Assembly (NCBI GenBank): GCA_005408345.1
Contig: SEMN01000582.1
Location: 222,501-286,500, forward strand
Direction: 5' to 3'
DNA: 64,000 nucleotides
Source of the DNA: Macquaria australasica
Taxonomy: Eukaryota > Chordata > Actinopteri > Centrarchiformes > Percichthyidae
Of the stretch, positions 36,318 through 50,100 are shown one piece after another; position 1 is the first letter of the stretch; the number at the start of each line of letters is the position of its first letter. Below the pieces are notes generated by a model. That model had not been told where the DNA came from. It ran no database searches and was given only the letters and a program-made list of their open reading frames with translations. The position numbers and the translations under genes are program-made.

Positions 36318-39300
36318 CTGAACACAAACACACACACACACACACGAGAAGGTTGAGAGAGTGAGGTTAAATTCAGAGAAATGAGAGGAAGAAACATTAC
36401 TCACATAATATTACATCAACCATTACACTGAATGGTACAAAACAAAGCCTTTATCTTTTTTAATGACATTTAAAACAAATTTCCTCCCTGATGATGTTTT
36501 TGGAACATGGAAAAATAATCCATCAGCTGTACTTACTGCAGTACATCAAAAGTCAAAATCCCACCCTCATTATGGGCTTTGTGCTCATCTAGCCTCTGTT
36601 CCATTATATTTTTGCATAAAGGGCTTCTTTCTGATACTGGGGTTTCTATCCATATCATAAGATAATGACTACTTAATACTATGATTGGTAGTTAAAATGT
36701 CCAAATTGTCATTTAAACAAAGACATATTTTTTTGTTAGCATTCAAAAACTACAACTCTCATGATATTTTACTATAGAATAAATAAGGAGGTTAGGCTAG
36801 TGAAGCAGAAGCTAGCCAGAAAATGGGGCACAACTATTAGACCACTGTAGTCATAAATAAAGTATATCACAGTATGAGTCAGATAGGCAAAGGGATGCTA
36901 ATGAACACCTACATTTATATATACAGTCCATCAGAGGTAAAAACAGCATAGTGTGTGTGTCTAATAATAGTTTTGGAAAAAGAACTGTCAATTTGCCCCA
37001 GATGACTCAGTGATGGATAGGAAGAGCATCAGAGGAAATGGGGGTTAAAAGGGTTGAATGAACTATGTATGAACTAAGAGACACTCATACACACCTGCAT
37101 GTATATAACACAAATGTCTCATGCACACACGCATCCAAATTACATAGGTTCACTGGATCGAAGAGGGGATTAAAAGGGGCTATTGGACTGTGAACATGCA
37201 CACACACATATACACCTTCACACATGCTGGCACTAGCGTAGAGGAGAGATAATGAGTGTTTTTAAAAGAGAGGCTAAAGAAAGTGAGCTATGGAGCTTTG
37301 AAACACACATACAAGATACAAGAGAGAGTGAATAAAATATGTGAAAGGAGGATAAGGTCACACACACACACACACACACACACATTTTTGTATGTGGGCT
37401 AAAGAGCAGGCAGGGCTCCACCGGTCAGTATATTGTTTTATCTGGGTCAGCATCAAACACTGAAGGCAGAAGGAGAGGGGAGAGAGGGAGGACAGGAAAG
37501 ATGGATGGATGGATAGAGGAAAGGAGGAATGGAGGGCAAGAGGGCTTTTGTGCTAGTCTAGTAATAAACAAGAGAATATAGTAGAACAGAATAAAACAGT
37601 AAATGGCTTTAGGATCATGCAGACGATTTACAGCTTCACATCAGGGTCTTAGATTCATCTTGCGAGTCGTTATTGTGTTATAATGACAATAAAATTCTAA
37701 TATTATAGCTTATGTAAATTATCAAAATCATTTTTAATAATTATTTTTTATATTCTATTTTGCATGCTTGCTGCCAATGTGCTGTATAAATGATTTCATA
37801 GTAATGTCAGTTCAGACCAAGATACCAGACAACATAAAACCACTTTAGGTTAAGTAGAGACGAGCTGCAGTAGTATAAATAAATAATAAATACTCAATCG
37901 GAGGCTGTATGTGTGTGTAACTCACAGTGCTCTGCGCTGGTCTTGGTGGGTCTTCTCCAGGGCTCTTCTTACCCAAACAGGCGACTCTCCAGGCCTCCTT
38001 AACCTCTGAGTTGAACACAGTGAAGACCAGCATCATCGACAGACCCTGGTGGAGAGAGAGCGGTGGAGAGAGGTAGAAAGACACAGAGTGAGAGAGAGTA
38101 AATAAATAGGTATAGCAAGCAATCATTGAAGTTTAAGGTGTTAATCTGCAAGATCCTTGTGGAGGTTTTATGAGTCCTCAGCTACTGCTACGAAACATAC
38201 ACTTTGTTCATACCTGCACTAGGCAGAGGACATCGAATATGTAGTAGAAAGCCAGGATGCTGTTGTTCACAGCCATCAGACCACACAGCCAGGTGGAGGT
38301 GACTACCAGCAACAGCAGGAAGGCATTGCGAATAGTAGCACTGGACATAGAAACACAGAGGGCAGCATGGGAGACACGTGTTAGATGTGAATTTACCAGG
38401 ATGAATCTGTGATATAACACACACTGTGGCAGCTGTACTGGATGCCTGCAGTTCTTTGGAAACAGACAACATCAACATGTTGCATCTCTACATATACAAC
38501 TTGGATGTCTTAAGATAAAACAGCACATGTTAATAATAACACTGATTACTTTAGTTTACCAGCTCAGTGAATGTAACATTGGTAAACAAATTCACTTGTA
38601 CCTCATAACACTATACACTTTTACTCATCTCATAACAATGTGGTTATTATACATGTATGCGTTATTTGCACACAGCCAATTCTTTATTGATGCCCATGAT
38701 TAGGGTAATGAAGAAATTTAGAGACAGAAAACACAAGAGAGACAAGAGTGACAGGAAGTGAGCAAGGCGATGGTAGAGAAACCATAGGATGAATACTGAG
38801 ACAGAGATTTGGGAGTGAGGCAAAGAGAGACGCCACATACAGCAGATTAAGTGATTTCCTTGTGTCGTTTATGCACAAATGACTTGATCAATAACAAGGC
38901 CTGACATGATGATTTGTCTATCAAATCAACACTGACTGAGACAGATAGAAATACAGATGTATTCTACTCTGGTCCCTGTTAATTCACCAGTCACAAACAT
39001 TTTTCAAAACTACACTCCCCATGGTTCTGTGATGCTCATATGACAGCGAGGTTTTTCACTATGATCGGCAAACAAAAAAGATAAAAGCCACGAAATTTGA
39101 AAAATGTAAGCACAGATTTAGAGTTTATGGTTTCATAACTCTGTTGAGATTAGTGGTAGTTACTTTTTATGTATGGTGTATAGTACTCAAATGTTCATTT
39201 TTATTTTTTATGCTTCCATTGGGTTCAGCTTTATTATCATTACACAATACAGGATTGCACAATGACATGCAGTTGTAGCCACTACATGCTAAACATTTTA

Positions 39301-42300
39301 GAGAAATAGTATAGATAAACACTGTATATAGTAGAAGCTTATAATATCAATAATGTGGTTTTTTTTAGGTTAATCGTCTATAGTGCGCATTTGTTTTTAA
39401 ACTTAATTTTGATGCGGTGACACTACAGTTGCCATGTCTGACATTAATAAAGTTTATCACATCTTATCTTAATCTCATGGAAACTTCTAAACTTTGTCCA
39501 AAAATGTCCACGTGCCTCATAGCAAAGTTATCAATTAACCATGATGTCTGAATTCTGTGTCTGTACTGCAAACAAATTATTTTTAAATATTATCCAACAG
39601 ACTCAAATTAGCAAAGGCTTCTTTTAAGACAGAATTCTGGTGTCTTTAGAAAGAGTTAGTCACGAGAACATCTTCATACAGTACCCTCTGAAGCCTGAAA
39701 TAAAGCAAAACTTTATTTATTTTTTTCCCAAAGCATGAGAAGTACAGTAATAAAAGACTGCAGGCTTACATAACATAATGAAAACTACCCAAAAAGTCAC
39801 TTCTTGAAAGGGAGAAAAGTCATTTAACCATGATGGGTATATACTCACATGACAGGGAGCTTCTTGGTCTCCTTCTGAGAGGGATTGCAGGACATCTTTG
39901 CTACAACCATAAAAATCCCTCCATTCATCTAGATAGAGGGAGATCAATACACATGGTAAGCCAAAATGTCAGCTAATCCAATACTGCCGTTAGCAACATC
40001 CTGGGTGAGGATAAACAGATAAAACAAAATCAGTGTGGGTAAAATATTTATCTATGGGGAAAATAAGTACATTTATTAAAGGCAAAGCATATGAATTTCT
40101 CCTTAATTCTGTTTTGGTTCCTATGCTCAAACAGGATATGAAAATGGACAAATTAGTGAATGAAAGAAAATTGCTGAATAAATGAATTAGTACAGAAGAA
40201 GCGAAGGCACAACAGGAGGACTGAAAGACGAAAGGAAATAAATACAGGCGTGAATAAAGGTTAAAAAAGTGTAGAAATGAATAATACTGATTACTGACTA
40301 CACTGCACTGTAATTATTCGTAAGCATTATTAAGCGTGGTACAGTTTCATGTCTAAGAAGTTGCAGTGAAGTTGTAAAGTGAAAGCTTGATGTGGGGAGC
40401 AATTATTATGGTCTAGCAGTAGAGTTCAAGTGGGTCGTCTTTATAAAATTCATTTGGAGTGCTGCCACTTACGACTGATGATATGATTCTGCTAATTTTG
40501 GGAGAGTGCCCAGCCAGCGATTCACAGGCAGGGAAGCGTAAACCAAGTTTACACACATTTTTATTTGATATATAATATATATTATATAATCTTTTAAGGG
40601 GTAGCAAAACTGGAATCAGTGTTTCTCTGAAAAACGGTGTACCTACCATTCTCCCTCACATCACTATTAACACTTTATTTTTATTCAAGTCTGTGTGCAT
40701 ACAGCATTAACTACAGTATATCAGACAGACAGGGAGACAGTTACCAGTATGACGATGGCTATAGGACCAGCAAAGCTCCAGATGAGTTTGTCATAGATGG
40801 AGATCCAACAAAAGTCTGGGTTCCCATAACCTTCTGGGTCCAAGCCCACTGCCAGGCCTGTAGTGAAGAGACACAGTCAGATCGAACACGAAGATCTACT
40901 CTCTTCTACTGTCAGTCACAGAGAGAGGGACAGGGAGAGGCAGTACAGTATGTAACTGAGGAAATTATCTGTATGACAGTGGCAGGAAAGGTCAGAGCGA
41001 TAATAGAACACATTAATAATTTTTTTTTTTAGTCACATTTCTCTATATGAGTTCAAAACCCTTCACACAGTCAGCACAGCAAAAGTCAATGTGGATTAAA
41101 CTGTGGATCACCTTTCATTGCTTTTACACAAAATGCATGACCACATCTTCCAAATTTCATGAACTGTTTTCTCATTCAAACTCAACCACCATCAAAACTC
41201 TCTGTTGTTCTTGCGCCAAGAACATAGTGGGCAGAACAATGGGCCGAGAGAAGGAGAAAACTGAAATTTTCAGACCACGAGCTACAATCAAAAAGTGATA
41301 TTCTCTTTCAAATTTCCGCTCACGAGCATGTCTGGCCTGACGATGCCTTCGCCTGGCTACAATCACTGCTGCCATGATCAGTGGAAAGTCTGGGCGTGAC
41401 ACCCCTTATAAATGTGCTTCAGTTACCACCAGCTCTCTGAAGACGCTAATAATTTTCACTCTAACTGCGTGTGGCTATTAGCACTGGTGTTTGTGAATTG
41501 GACTTTTTTTGCAATGAGGCTAATTTGCACAGAAAGGGGTCAATTTTGTGCCAAATGTAAGCATATTCTATAAAATTTAAATATGTGCAAATAGCACCGA
41601 GATGCTATTTGCTTGACAGCATAGTTAGAGGTGCATTTCACCCTTTGTGGGTGCTTTGAGAATTACACGGTTTCTTTTGGTCTTAATTGTGCAGGTTTAG
41701 TGGCCGCAAAAGCCACGCAATCCTTTTGTGAATAGGAGATTTGGGACTGATTCGAGAACTGTGAACTCTCTATTCCTTGTATCCTTGTTTGGACAACACT
41801 GTCAAGGTTTTGACAGTCATGGGTATAAATAATTTTTAAATTGAATTGCAAAAGTAAGAGAGACAGAAAAAGCCTAAATAAAGATGGACAGACAGATAAA
41901 CACTCCTCTGGGCCTGAGGAAAGAGACATGCAGCCAGTGTGTGCGTGTGTGTGTGTGTGTGTGTGTGAGATGGGAGACACATCCATTCTTGAGGCAAGGT
42001 GAGACAGCGGTCGGTGTGTCGGTGTGTGTGTATGTGTGCAACAGCAACAGATAAAGGGGAGTTGACAGCACGTGTGAGTCTGGATGGAAACTGCAGTGTG
42101 TGTATGTGTGTGTGTGTGTGTCAAAGAAGAAGAGAGAGAGAGAAGAAAGCAGACAGATATTACTTGCTTACAGTATGTGTCAAGGAAGAAACTGCTTGCG
42201 TGTGTGTGTGTGTGTGTCTGTGCTTTACTATCTCCATATTAAAATGTCACTGGAACCTGTTTAATACAAACTTCAATAGGATACTTTATCTGCAGAGTCA

Positions 42301-44731
42301 GACTCATTGTGAATGTGTGTGTGATGTGTGTCAGTGCACATATGACAGTGTGTATAAATGCGGCAAGGACATGGCTGCATAGACAAGTTTCCGACAAATA
42401 TCACAGAAATCTTACATGTCTGCATGTGTGTGAATGTGTATGTGTGTGTTACCTGTGATAATGGCGGGCACGCCCCAGCCGATGGCATAGTAGAACCTCA
42501 TGGCACCATAGTTTATGTTGCGTTGCTCAGTCTGCATGCGGTAGATATGAAGGCCCTCCACGAACATCCAGGCAAATGTAGACATGAAGAAGTAATGCAG
42601 GAGGATGGCGACGACCGTGCACAGGAACTGAACGGAGAGAGAAAGAGAACGATTAAAGGAAGGAAGGAGAAACAAGGGAAGCAGGAGGAAGATGGAGACA
42701 GCAGAAGGAAAGAGAGAATCATGAATCATGTAAAGGACAAGGAAAAAAGAAAGAATAGAAAGTAAAGGATGGAGAGGAGAAGCAATGATGAAAGAAGGGA
42801 GAGGAAGGAGGAAGACGGAGAAGGTGTGAAACAAGAAAGAAAAAAATGAGGGAGAGATACAAAAAAATTGAAGAAAAGAAGGTGAGACATAAAAAATATA
42901 ATCCTTTGTATTGATTTTTGTGACAGTTGCAGAGCAGACATCTTGGCAAGCAACCAACAAGTCTTTATTACAACACAGCAGGTGTCAGTGATGAAGTAAG
43001 AGGCGTTCATGATTTAATTACCAACCCGACTAATGAACAGAGTTTATGGCAGCGTGTTACAGTATATCTCCAGGAAATGAATGTTGTTAATGTGCTGAAT
43101 TATAGTAATAACACCCAAGAGTGCGTTTTTAAGTGAGATTCTGGGTACAGTAAGCACTATTGGAGAGGAAAGTACACATAGTAAAGAATGCCCTCCCAGG
43201 TAATGTGGTTTTCATAGCAGTTATGTGTGCAAAAGTCTGAAAGCATTCATGGAACATAATACATTGCCAATAGTAAAAACAAGAAGAAGAGATAACGCTA
43301 ACTTGTTTCCTGGTTTTAAGGGAAATTATTATCTGTCTTTAGTGCCATATGTGTGATGCTGCGTGAATGCTGAGAGGACGTCAAATCAGTGCTAAGAGAT
43401 GGCCTAATATCTGAGATCCATCCAATACCATGGTTTAGATTGCACATTATCAGGAATGAATCCCAATACTTTTTGTCAGGACAGGAATTAAACTTTCAAA
43501 TGACTTTTGTCAGTGAAGTCCTGCTGTTTGGTTTGGCAGTAACGCTGAACTTCCCCATGAATAATGCAGAATATTAGCATTCAGGCTTCTGAGAAATTAC
43601 CCTCAGGCTGCATTCAAGCATGTCTGGAATGGTTTATTTGAACTCTCGAGGCTTTAGTCTGTTTTGTTTGTTCAAACTCAAGTGGCAACGAATTACAGCA
43701 CCTACACCTACTCTGAAGGTGCAAGTCACCATCTTCTAAGAGAACTGCTGTGCCGTTTGTCAGAAGTAAAAACAAAATCTAAACCAACCACAAGAAACAA
43801 CTCGAAAACGCACAGGTTGAAATCAGATTTGCTTTGACTCTCCCTCTCTGCCAAAATCAAAAAGGTTTACAGTTGACTAAATACTCTGTCTAATGAACAA
43901 GCTTCTTATGAGTCCATGTGAGTTTTTAGTAACTCTGGTTACCTGAGATATGTGACTGCAGCCTGCCAACAGAACAGACACCTAAATATTCATAACCTTC
44001 GCTAACAACTGTTGGTGTGTCTTCAGGTTGTAAGTTGGGTTCACTTGTAATTGGACATCATGACCTGAACAAATTAAATATAGAAATGCGTCAAATGAAA
44101 CTTTTCCACTTCAGTTTGTACCAAAGAAAACAAACTGTAAATATAATTGCATCATCATTAAGCTGTTGTAGTTGCAAATTATTCTGCATGAGAGCAGTTA
44201 ACACCTAAAATCTAAATGTAAACATGCCTCTCTCTCAACCTTCATGGACTCTTGTGAAAAAGAAGAAATTCTTTACTCAAGAAGTACTACAGCTGAGCAC
44301 TCTACATCTTTAAGTTAAGGCAAGCAGACTTGTAAGTCCCAGATTTAAAGGTTAAAAGAAGCTCAGTAGAAATTCCTAACGACACAGCCCGAGACGACAC
44401 AGAAATAGCAGCAGCCTTGGCAGGAATACAGCCAGACGATACATTTCACACTCCCACTCACACAAACACACACAAGAATACAAACACTACAAGTTACACA
44501 CAAAAAGACAGAAAGACTAAAATATGCAAGAGCATGTGAAAACTACACGAGACCGCTGTGAGCACTAACATGCTCTCCCAAGCATGATTTACATGAATTA
44601 GAGAACATACTGTTTAACTAGAAGTAAGAGCTGCAAAGACGACTATGTGGGGGAAACTGCTTAATTAATTGGATTTCATGCTGAGTGAGCACATATTTTC
44701 AGTACACTCTCTACAAGACTCACTGCTCTTT

Positions 44732-44799
<68 letters not shown>

Positions 44800-46949
44800 G
44801 TGGTCAGGAGAGGCAAAGGAAGTGAGAGAAAAGGGGCAGTAAACAGCAAAAAAAAAACACACCAATGTGATGTAGCGATGCACAAAGTGAGCAGGAAGGA
44901 GCGATACAGAGGGTGAGGAGTAGGAGAAAGACAGAGAACAGTTATCTCAACAAAACGGTGAAAGAGAGAACAATTTGTGATATTGATTTGGAAAATGTCT
45001 TGATATGACCTTTAGTGCTGCACCAGAGAAGGAGGACATACGATCTACATTATAGACGAAGCCAAGGCAGTTTTCCACTACTAGTGGTGAGTACACCTCC
45101 CAATCTTGTGTTGCTAAAACTGAGACAATTCTAAGAACAAAAGCAAATTTTCACAAAGCTGCAAGTTGGGAACTGAATGGACAGTGACATAAAAAAAGGA
45201 GGAAGGCAAAGAAGCTTATGGCATCACAAACAAACAGGGCTACAGAAACACAAGCACACAACCCCCCACCAGTATCTACCTGTTGTTCAGTCTCATTGAC
45301 GCCTAGCAGAAACACCAGCTCAGACAAAAACATGGCCGCCGCTGTGTTTGAATGGATGCTCCTGGTGTTGGACTTGAGGCCTCGGAGGCAGGAGAGCACC
45401 AGGACAGTGAGGAGGAGGGCCATCATGGAGAGGCACAGAGAGGAGTATGTGACCAGGGCCAGCGTCTCCAGATCCCCCTCCAACTGCTGCTCATAGAGAA
45501 GGGAAAAAGGTGATAGATGATAGAGAGAGAGTATTAATGGATTTATATCATTTTGATGGGAGTAGATGAGAAGGAAAGGCAGAGGAAGGGAGGGAAGTAG
45601 TGGTAGAGAAAGAAAGTGTGAGGAAAAAGTGAAAAATGGGAAGGCAAGGCAGACACAGGTAAGGAAGGAGCAAAAGATAAAAAAATTACATGGTGAAATA
45701 AGGCAGAGAGATGAAAATGAATCCTTTTAACATGTTCAAATGCTGCTACTTCAGTCTGGGTTGCTGTATGCCTCCTCTGTCTGGCTTCACTGAGTGCAAA
45801 CTGACGATATTTATATCAGAGATGTTAAATTATTTGGAAAGCAAGTACATGAGCTGAGGAAACTAAAGCTGCACTACATTGTTTGAGATTAAAAAAACAT
45901 CAATACCTACAAATCATGAAATGTAATGTTATGTAACTGCACAGAATACTGGCTGGATTGTAATGCTAAATATAAAAGGCTTTTGAAAGACTGAGAGTGG
46001 CAGAGGATAAAATATTTAAACTACACTTTGTGTTAAAGAAAAAATAACAGAAAACAAAAAAAGAAGAAATACAAAAAACTATCTAGACGAATCACACAAC
46101 AGACCAAGCAAACAAGCAGAACTTTCTAATCTGTTTGGGGAAAACAGAGTATCAAAAGGATGAAATCGATTCATCACTGCCTTTGCATGCACATAAAGCA
46201 TTTGCTGCTAGTAAACATAACAGACACCACTAGAATTTTATTTGGGCAAATTGGGCACATCTAAAGCATCTCAAATGAATGGAAATGGGATACTCCTCTT
46301 CTCATTGCGCTTGACTAATGATGATGAATAAACATCTTATTGAAGTGCTTAATTCAATGTAAACCATACTGTATACATTTGGAGAAATGTACAACTTTAA
46401 ATTCATCATAAGGCATAAGGTTTCTGATTTCACAAGCTTCCTGTCTCTGTCGAGATCTGATACATCATCACTTAGTATGCTGGGGTGCGATGGGCAGGGG
46501 GTTCAGAATGTCAGTCAGGATTTAATTCTCCAGGATGGCATAAACAGGTATACAGTATGTCTACATAGCAGGATCACTGGGAGGAAATGTACAATTAATC
46601 CACTACATGCCTCATTATGATCTGTAAGTAGTTCTCCACTGACAGATCACTAACCTCTCTCTGTGAACTGTCCATCAGCACGCCGAAGGTGCCCAGTCTC
46701 TGGCACTGACAGCGGACATGAGAGGTGTTCCTGTACACCACCATACAGTCCCTGACTGTCCAACAACCTCCTGCCTCATACCTGCAGAGAGAGAGAGAGA
46801 TATCAGTTTTATATATATATATACAGTATATATATAGTTTTTAAGGGCTGAGAAAGCCAGGGCACATGCATTGCATTGCATTTGAATGTGCATGGTACTT
46901 TTTAACTGTATCTGACAATAAAATTGAACTTGAGAGGGAGAGAGGGCAG

Positions 46950-46989
<40 letters not shown>

Positions 46990-47070
46990 TGCCACAACAC
47001 GAGGAGTCAGACTGACCTGCTGATCTACACCAGGCCTCAGATTGTTCTTTTCTTTTCTTTATGTATCATA

Positions 47071-47102
<32 letters not shown>

Positions 47103-50100
47103 ATTGGCTATATCCTTCACATGCACAACAATCAATAATCAAAAATGCTTTTTTGTTGCCTTTGTTTTCATGTTTGTTTGTTCATCAAGTACTTTGGTTT
47201 GGTTCGTTTGTTTTTTTTCTTTTTTTTCTTGTGCTGTTATACATACATGCAGTAAATGTATATTTATAGATTTCTATTTATCGTAATTGCAGTAATTTGT
47301 AGTGCTTTGGAAATACTGTATTCTGTTATGGTCATGGCAATAAAGCTAACTGAATTGAATTGACAGAGAAAGAGAGAGAGAGAGAAACTGAAATTTTACA
47401 AACAACAAAAAAACAATCAAGATGTTTCCCCAACAAAATAAACTTGAATAGTAATGTGACTACTTTTGTGTTGAATATTTTCACATATAAAGCTACAAAA
47501 TTTCAGAGCACTGTGTCATACAGATATGTGACTTCGTTACACAGATGTACTAGATTAAGAGGATTGCAACACAAAAAAGTTAATCCATAATGCATTAAAA
47601 TGAGTGAATGATACATATAGCAATGTATCATGATAATAAAAACATTATCTATGTAGATAGTGTAAACTTATTGACATTTAGTTGTTTCAACAGTATCAAT
47701 ACAGTGTGAAGCATCATATACTATGACAAGGTAACTGACAATACCCAGCCCTTTTATGTGTGTGTAGGAATATACGAACAAGTCTAAGTGTAATCTGTAC
47801 TCACGGACTGCTGTGGTTCCACTGCACACACAGTGGCTTGCTGCGATTGGCCGTCTCCAGCAGCTTGAACTCAAGCAGGATGGGCTGGTCCAAGTGTCCG
47901 CCCACAAACGTCTGGTTGTTGTAGACAGAGATACTAACCACTGGGGAGTTCATTACTGGGTGTCTGGGAAGCCTGGAGAAAAGGGAGTGCAGAGTGACAA
48001 TACGTCTACTAGATCAGACAGAAAGTAGAGTTTGATGTCCTGGTTAGGATGCTGAACAAGGCAAAGACAAGGCTTTAGACTTTAATGACTGTTTATTGAC
48101 ACCTACTGAAAACTGGACAGTTTGTTACTTTGTAATGAAACCCTAAGGTGAGGTGAAAAGAAAGAAAAGAAAAAACAGACGACAAGGTTTTATTGGAATA
48201 AGTGCTGAAGAAATTAGCCTATTAACCTATTAGTCAACTGACAGAGAATTAATTGACTGCAATTTTGTATATCTTTGAGGGCTGGTCAGACAAATAAGCA
48301 ATTTACAGATGTCACCTTGGTATTTTTCACATTTTATAAACTAAATGATTTATGGCATTCATTATTATTTTGGAATTTTTGATAAAATTCTGGCAAGTTT
48401 CTGGTTAAAATGATATTTGAGGATATTCTTTGCATGATGTTGGTCGGTAGTTTATTGTTTGCTACTGAATAAAAGACACATGGGTAATCCAGATTTCTAT
48501 ATCCAGCATGCTTCCTTCCTTAGAGGGTTCAGAGCTGCTGTAATCAGACTTTTATTGTTCTGAGTGTGATTGATTCCCACCTCACTCCTCGTCGGTCTGT
48601 GTGGTACTTGGGAGGGAGGGCAGTGCCCAGACTGCGATAGATCAGCAAGATGACGATGGTGATGGGCGGTTCAGGCAGCGAAACAGTGCGCCTGGCTGCA
48701 GTGTATTCTCCTGTCTGATTGGCTGAGATACTGACAGGGGCGGGAGCAGCATTCTGAGGGGCCGGGGCTGAAATGGAGAAGTCTGTGTAAGTATATTCAA
48801 TTAGTTTCAGCCACATACACTCTCAAGCCTTTAATTCTGTTTATGCGTCTGCTCTTACGTTCTTTCTCTGCCCGCTCCTTCTCCTTCCAGTTGTGTTGCT
48901 GCTGCCTTTGTGGCACCAGGGCAGCAGGGGGCAGTATCACATGGGTGTAGGGATCCCACAAAGCCTGACCGCGAAACAGGGTGTTGTGGTAACGAGGGAA
49001 ACGCCGCCGCACATGGGTCTGGTTCTCCACACGGTCTAGGTTCATGACTGACAGACAAACAAGCAACCACATGAACACACATTTTTGGACACAATATAAA
49101 TAACAGGTGTTTGTTAATGTGCAGTATACATAATCAGGAAAATTTACCAAATAATTATGATACTGTGGTATAATTACCATAATGTGGGGGGTTGAAATAA
49201 CAGGTGGTTAGATGGTGGTGAGATTATAGCTCACAGCACAGGCAGCATTATCAGTATTTCTTGTCACATTTGCTTCCTGTGGTAAAGAGGATATAGAGAG
49301 CCAAAGTCCTGTCCCCTATTTTAATATTGCCTCTATTCCAACTGCCTAACCTGTAGTTGTGGAAAGCTAAGCTAAGCTTTATCTTTATTAAAATGATGAA
49401 TCGCTCAAATTTCACAAGCCAGTTCAGTAGTAGATACCTATTTAACCAACAAGATCTGCAGCCAACCTCTGTAAAATGTTTCCCGTTTTCAGGAAGAGTA
49501 ACGAAAGAAGCCCTCCATACATTGAGCAATGAAAGCTCCTGGAGCTAACCCAAGTATTTGGCTCTCTTACTACCCACCCTGTCCCTCAAGTAACAAGGAC
49601 CAAATGTGGGAAATCACTCTGCAATACTAACTGACTTACCAGAAAAGTCAGCATTTCATTTAACTAACGCATTTCATCACTGGGCGAACACCCTGATGAA
49701 CATGGTTTGGTACAGGGCCTTCATCTGGGTGTTTTACTTAAACACGGATTCACTTAAATGCCTGCTGAAGATGCTAAAAACATTTTCTTGAATAAACTCT
49801 TCCAGTAAATCAGTAAGTGTTGCTGAGTTATTATTCACATTTGGTTCCTTTGCTAAATACAGGATCAGCAAGTTGAAAGTGATTTTTACATCACCAACTA
49901 TCAATGGTTGATGAAAAATAACCATAACACATAACACAATAACCATAACACCATAACCATATAATACCCACCATTTTTTAATTTGCCCAAAGCTACACAA
50001 GCTAGAGAGTTGCCTTTCAGCTTTCTAACAGCTGAAAATCCCTACAACATTGTTTAGATTAGATTAGATTCAACTTTATTGTCATTGCACATGTCACAGG

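Noticed and set aside
42412..42960. 182-codon minus frame as one long celsr3 exon
   Set aside because: Only 42453-42627 is homologous to CELSR; the rest is A/G-rich intron with a good acceptor at 42628.
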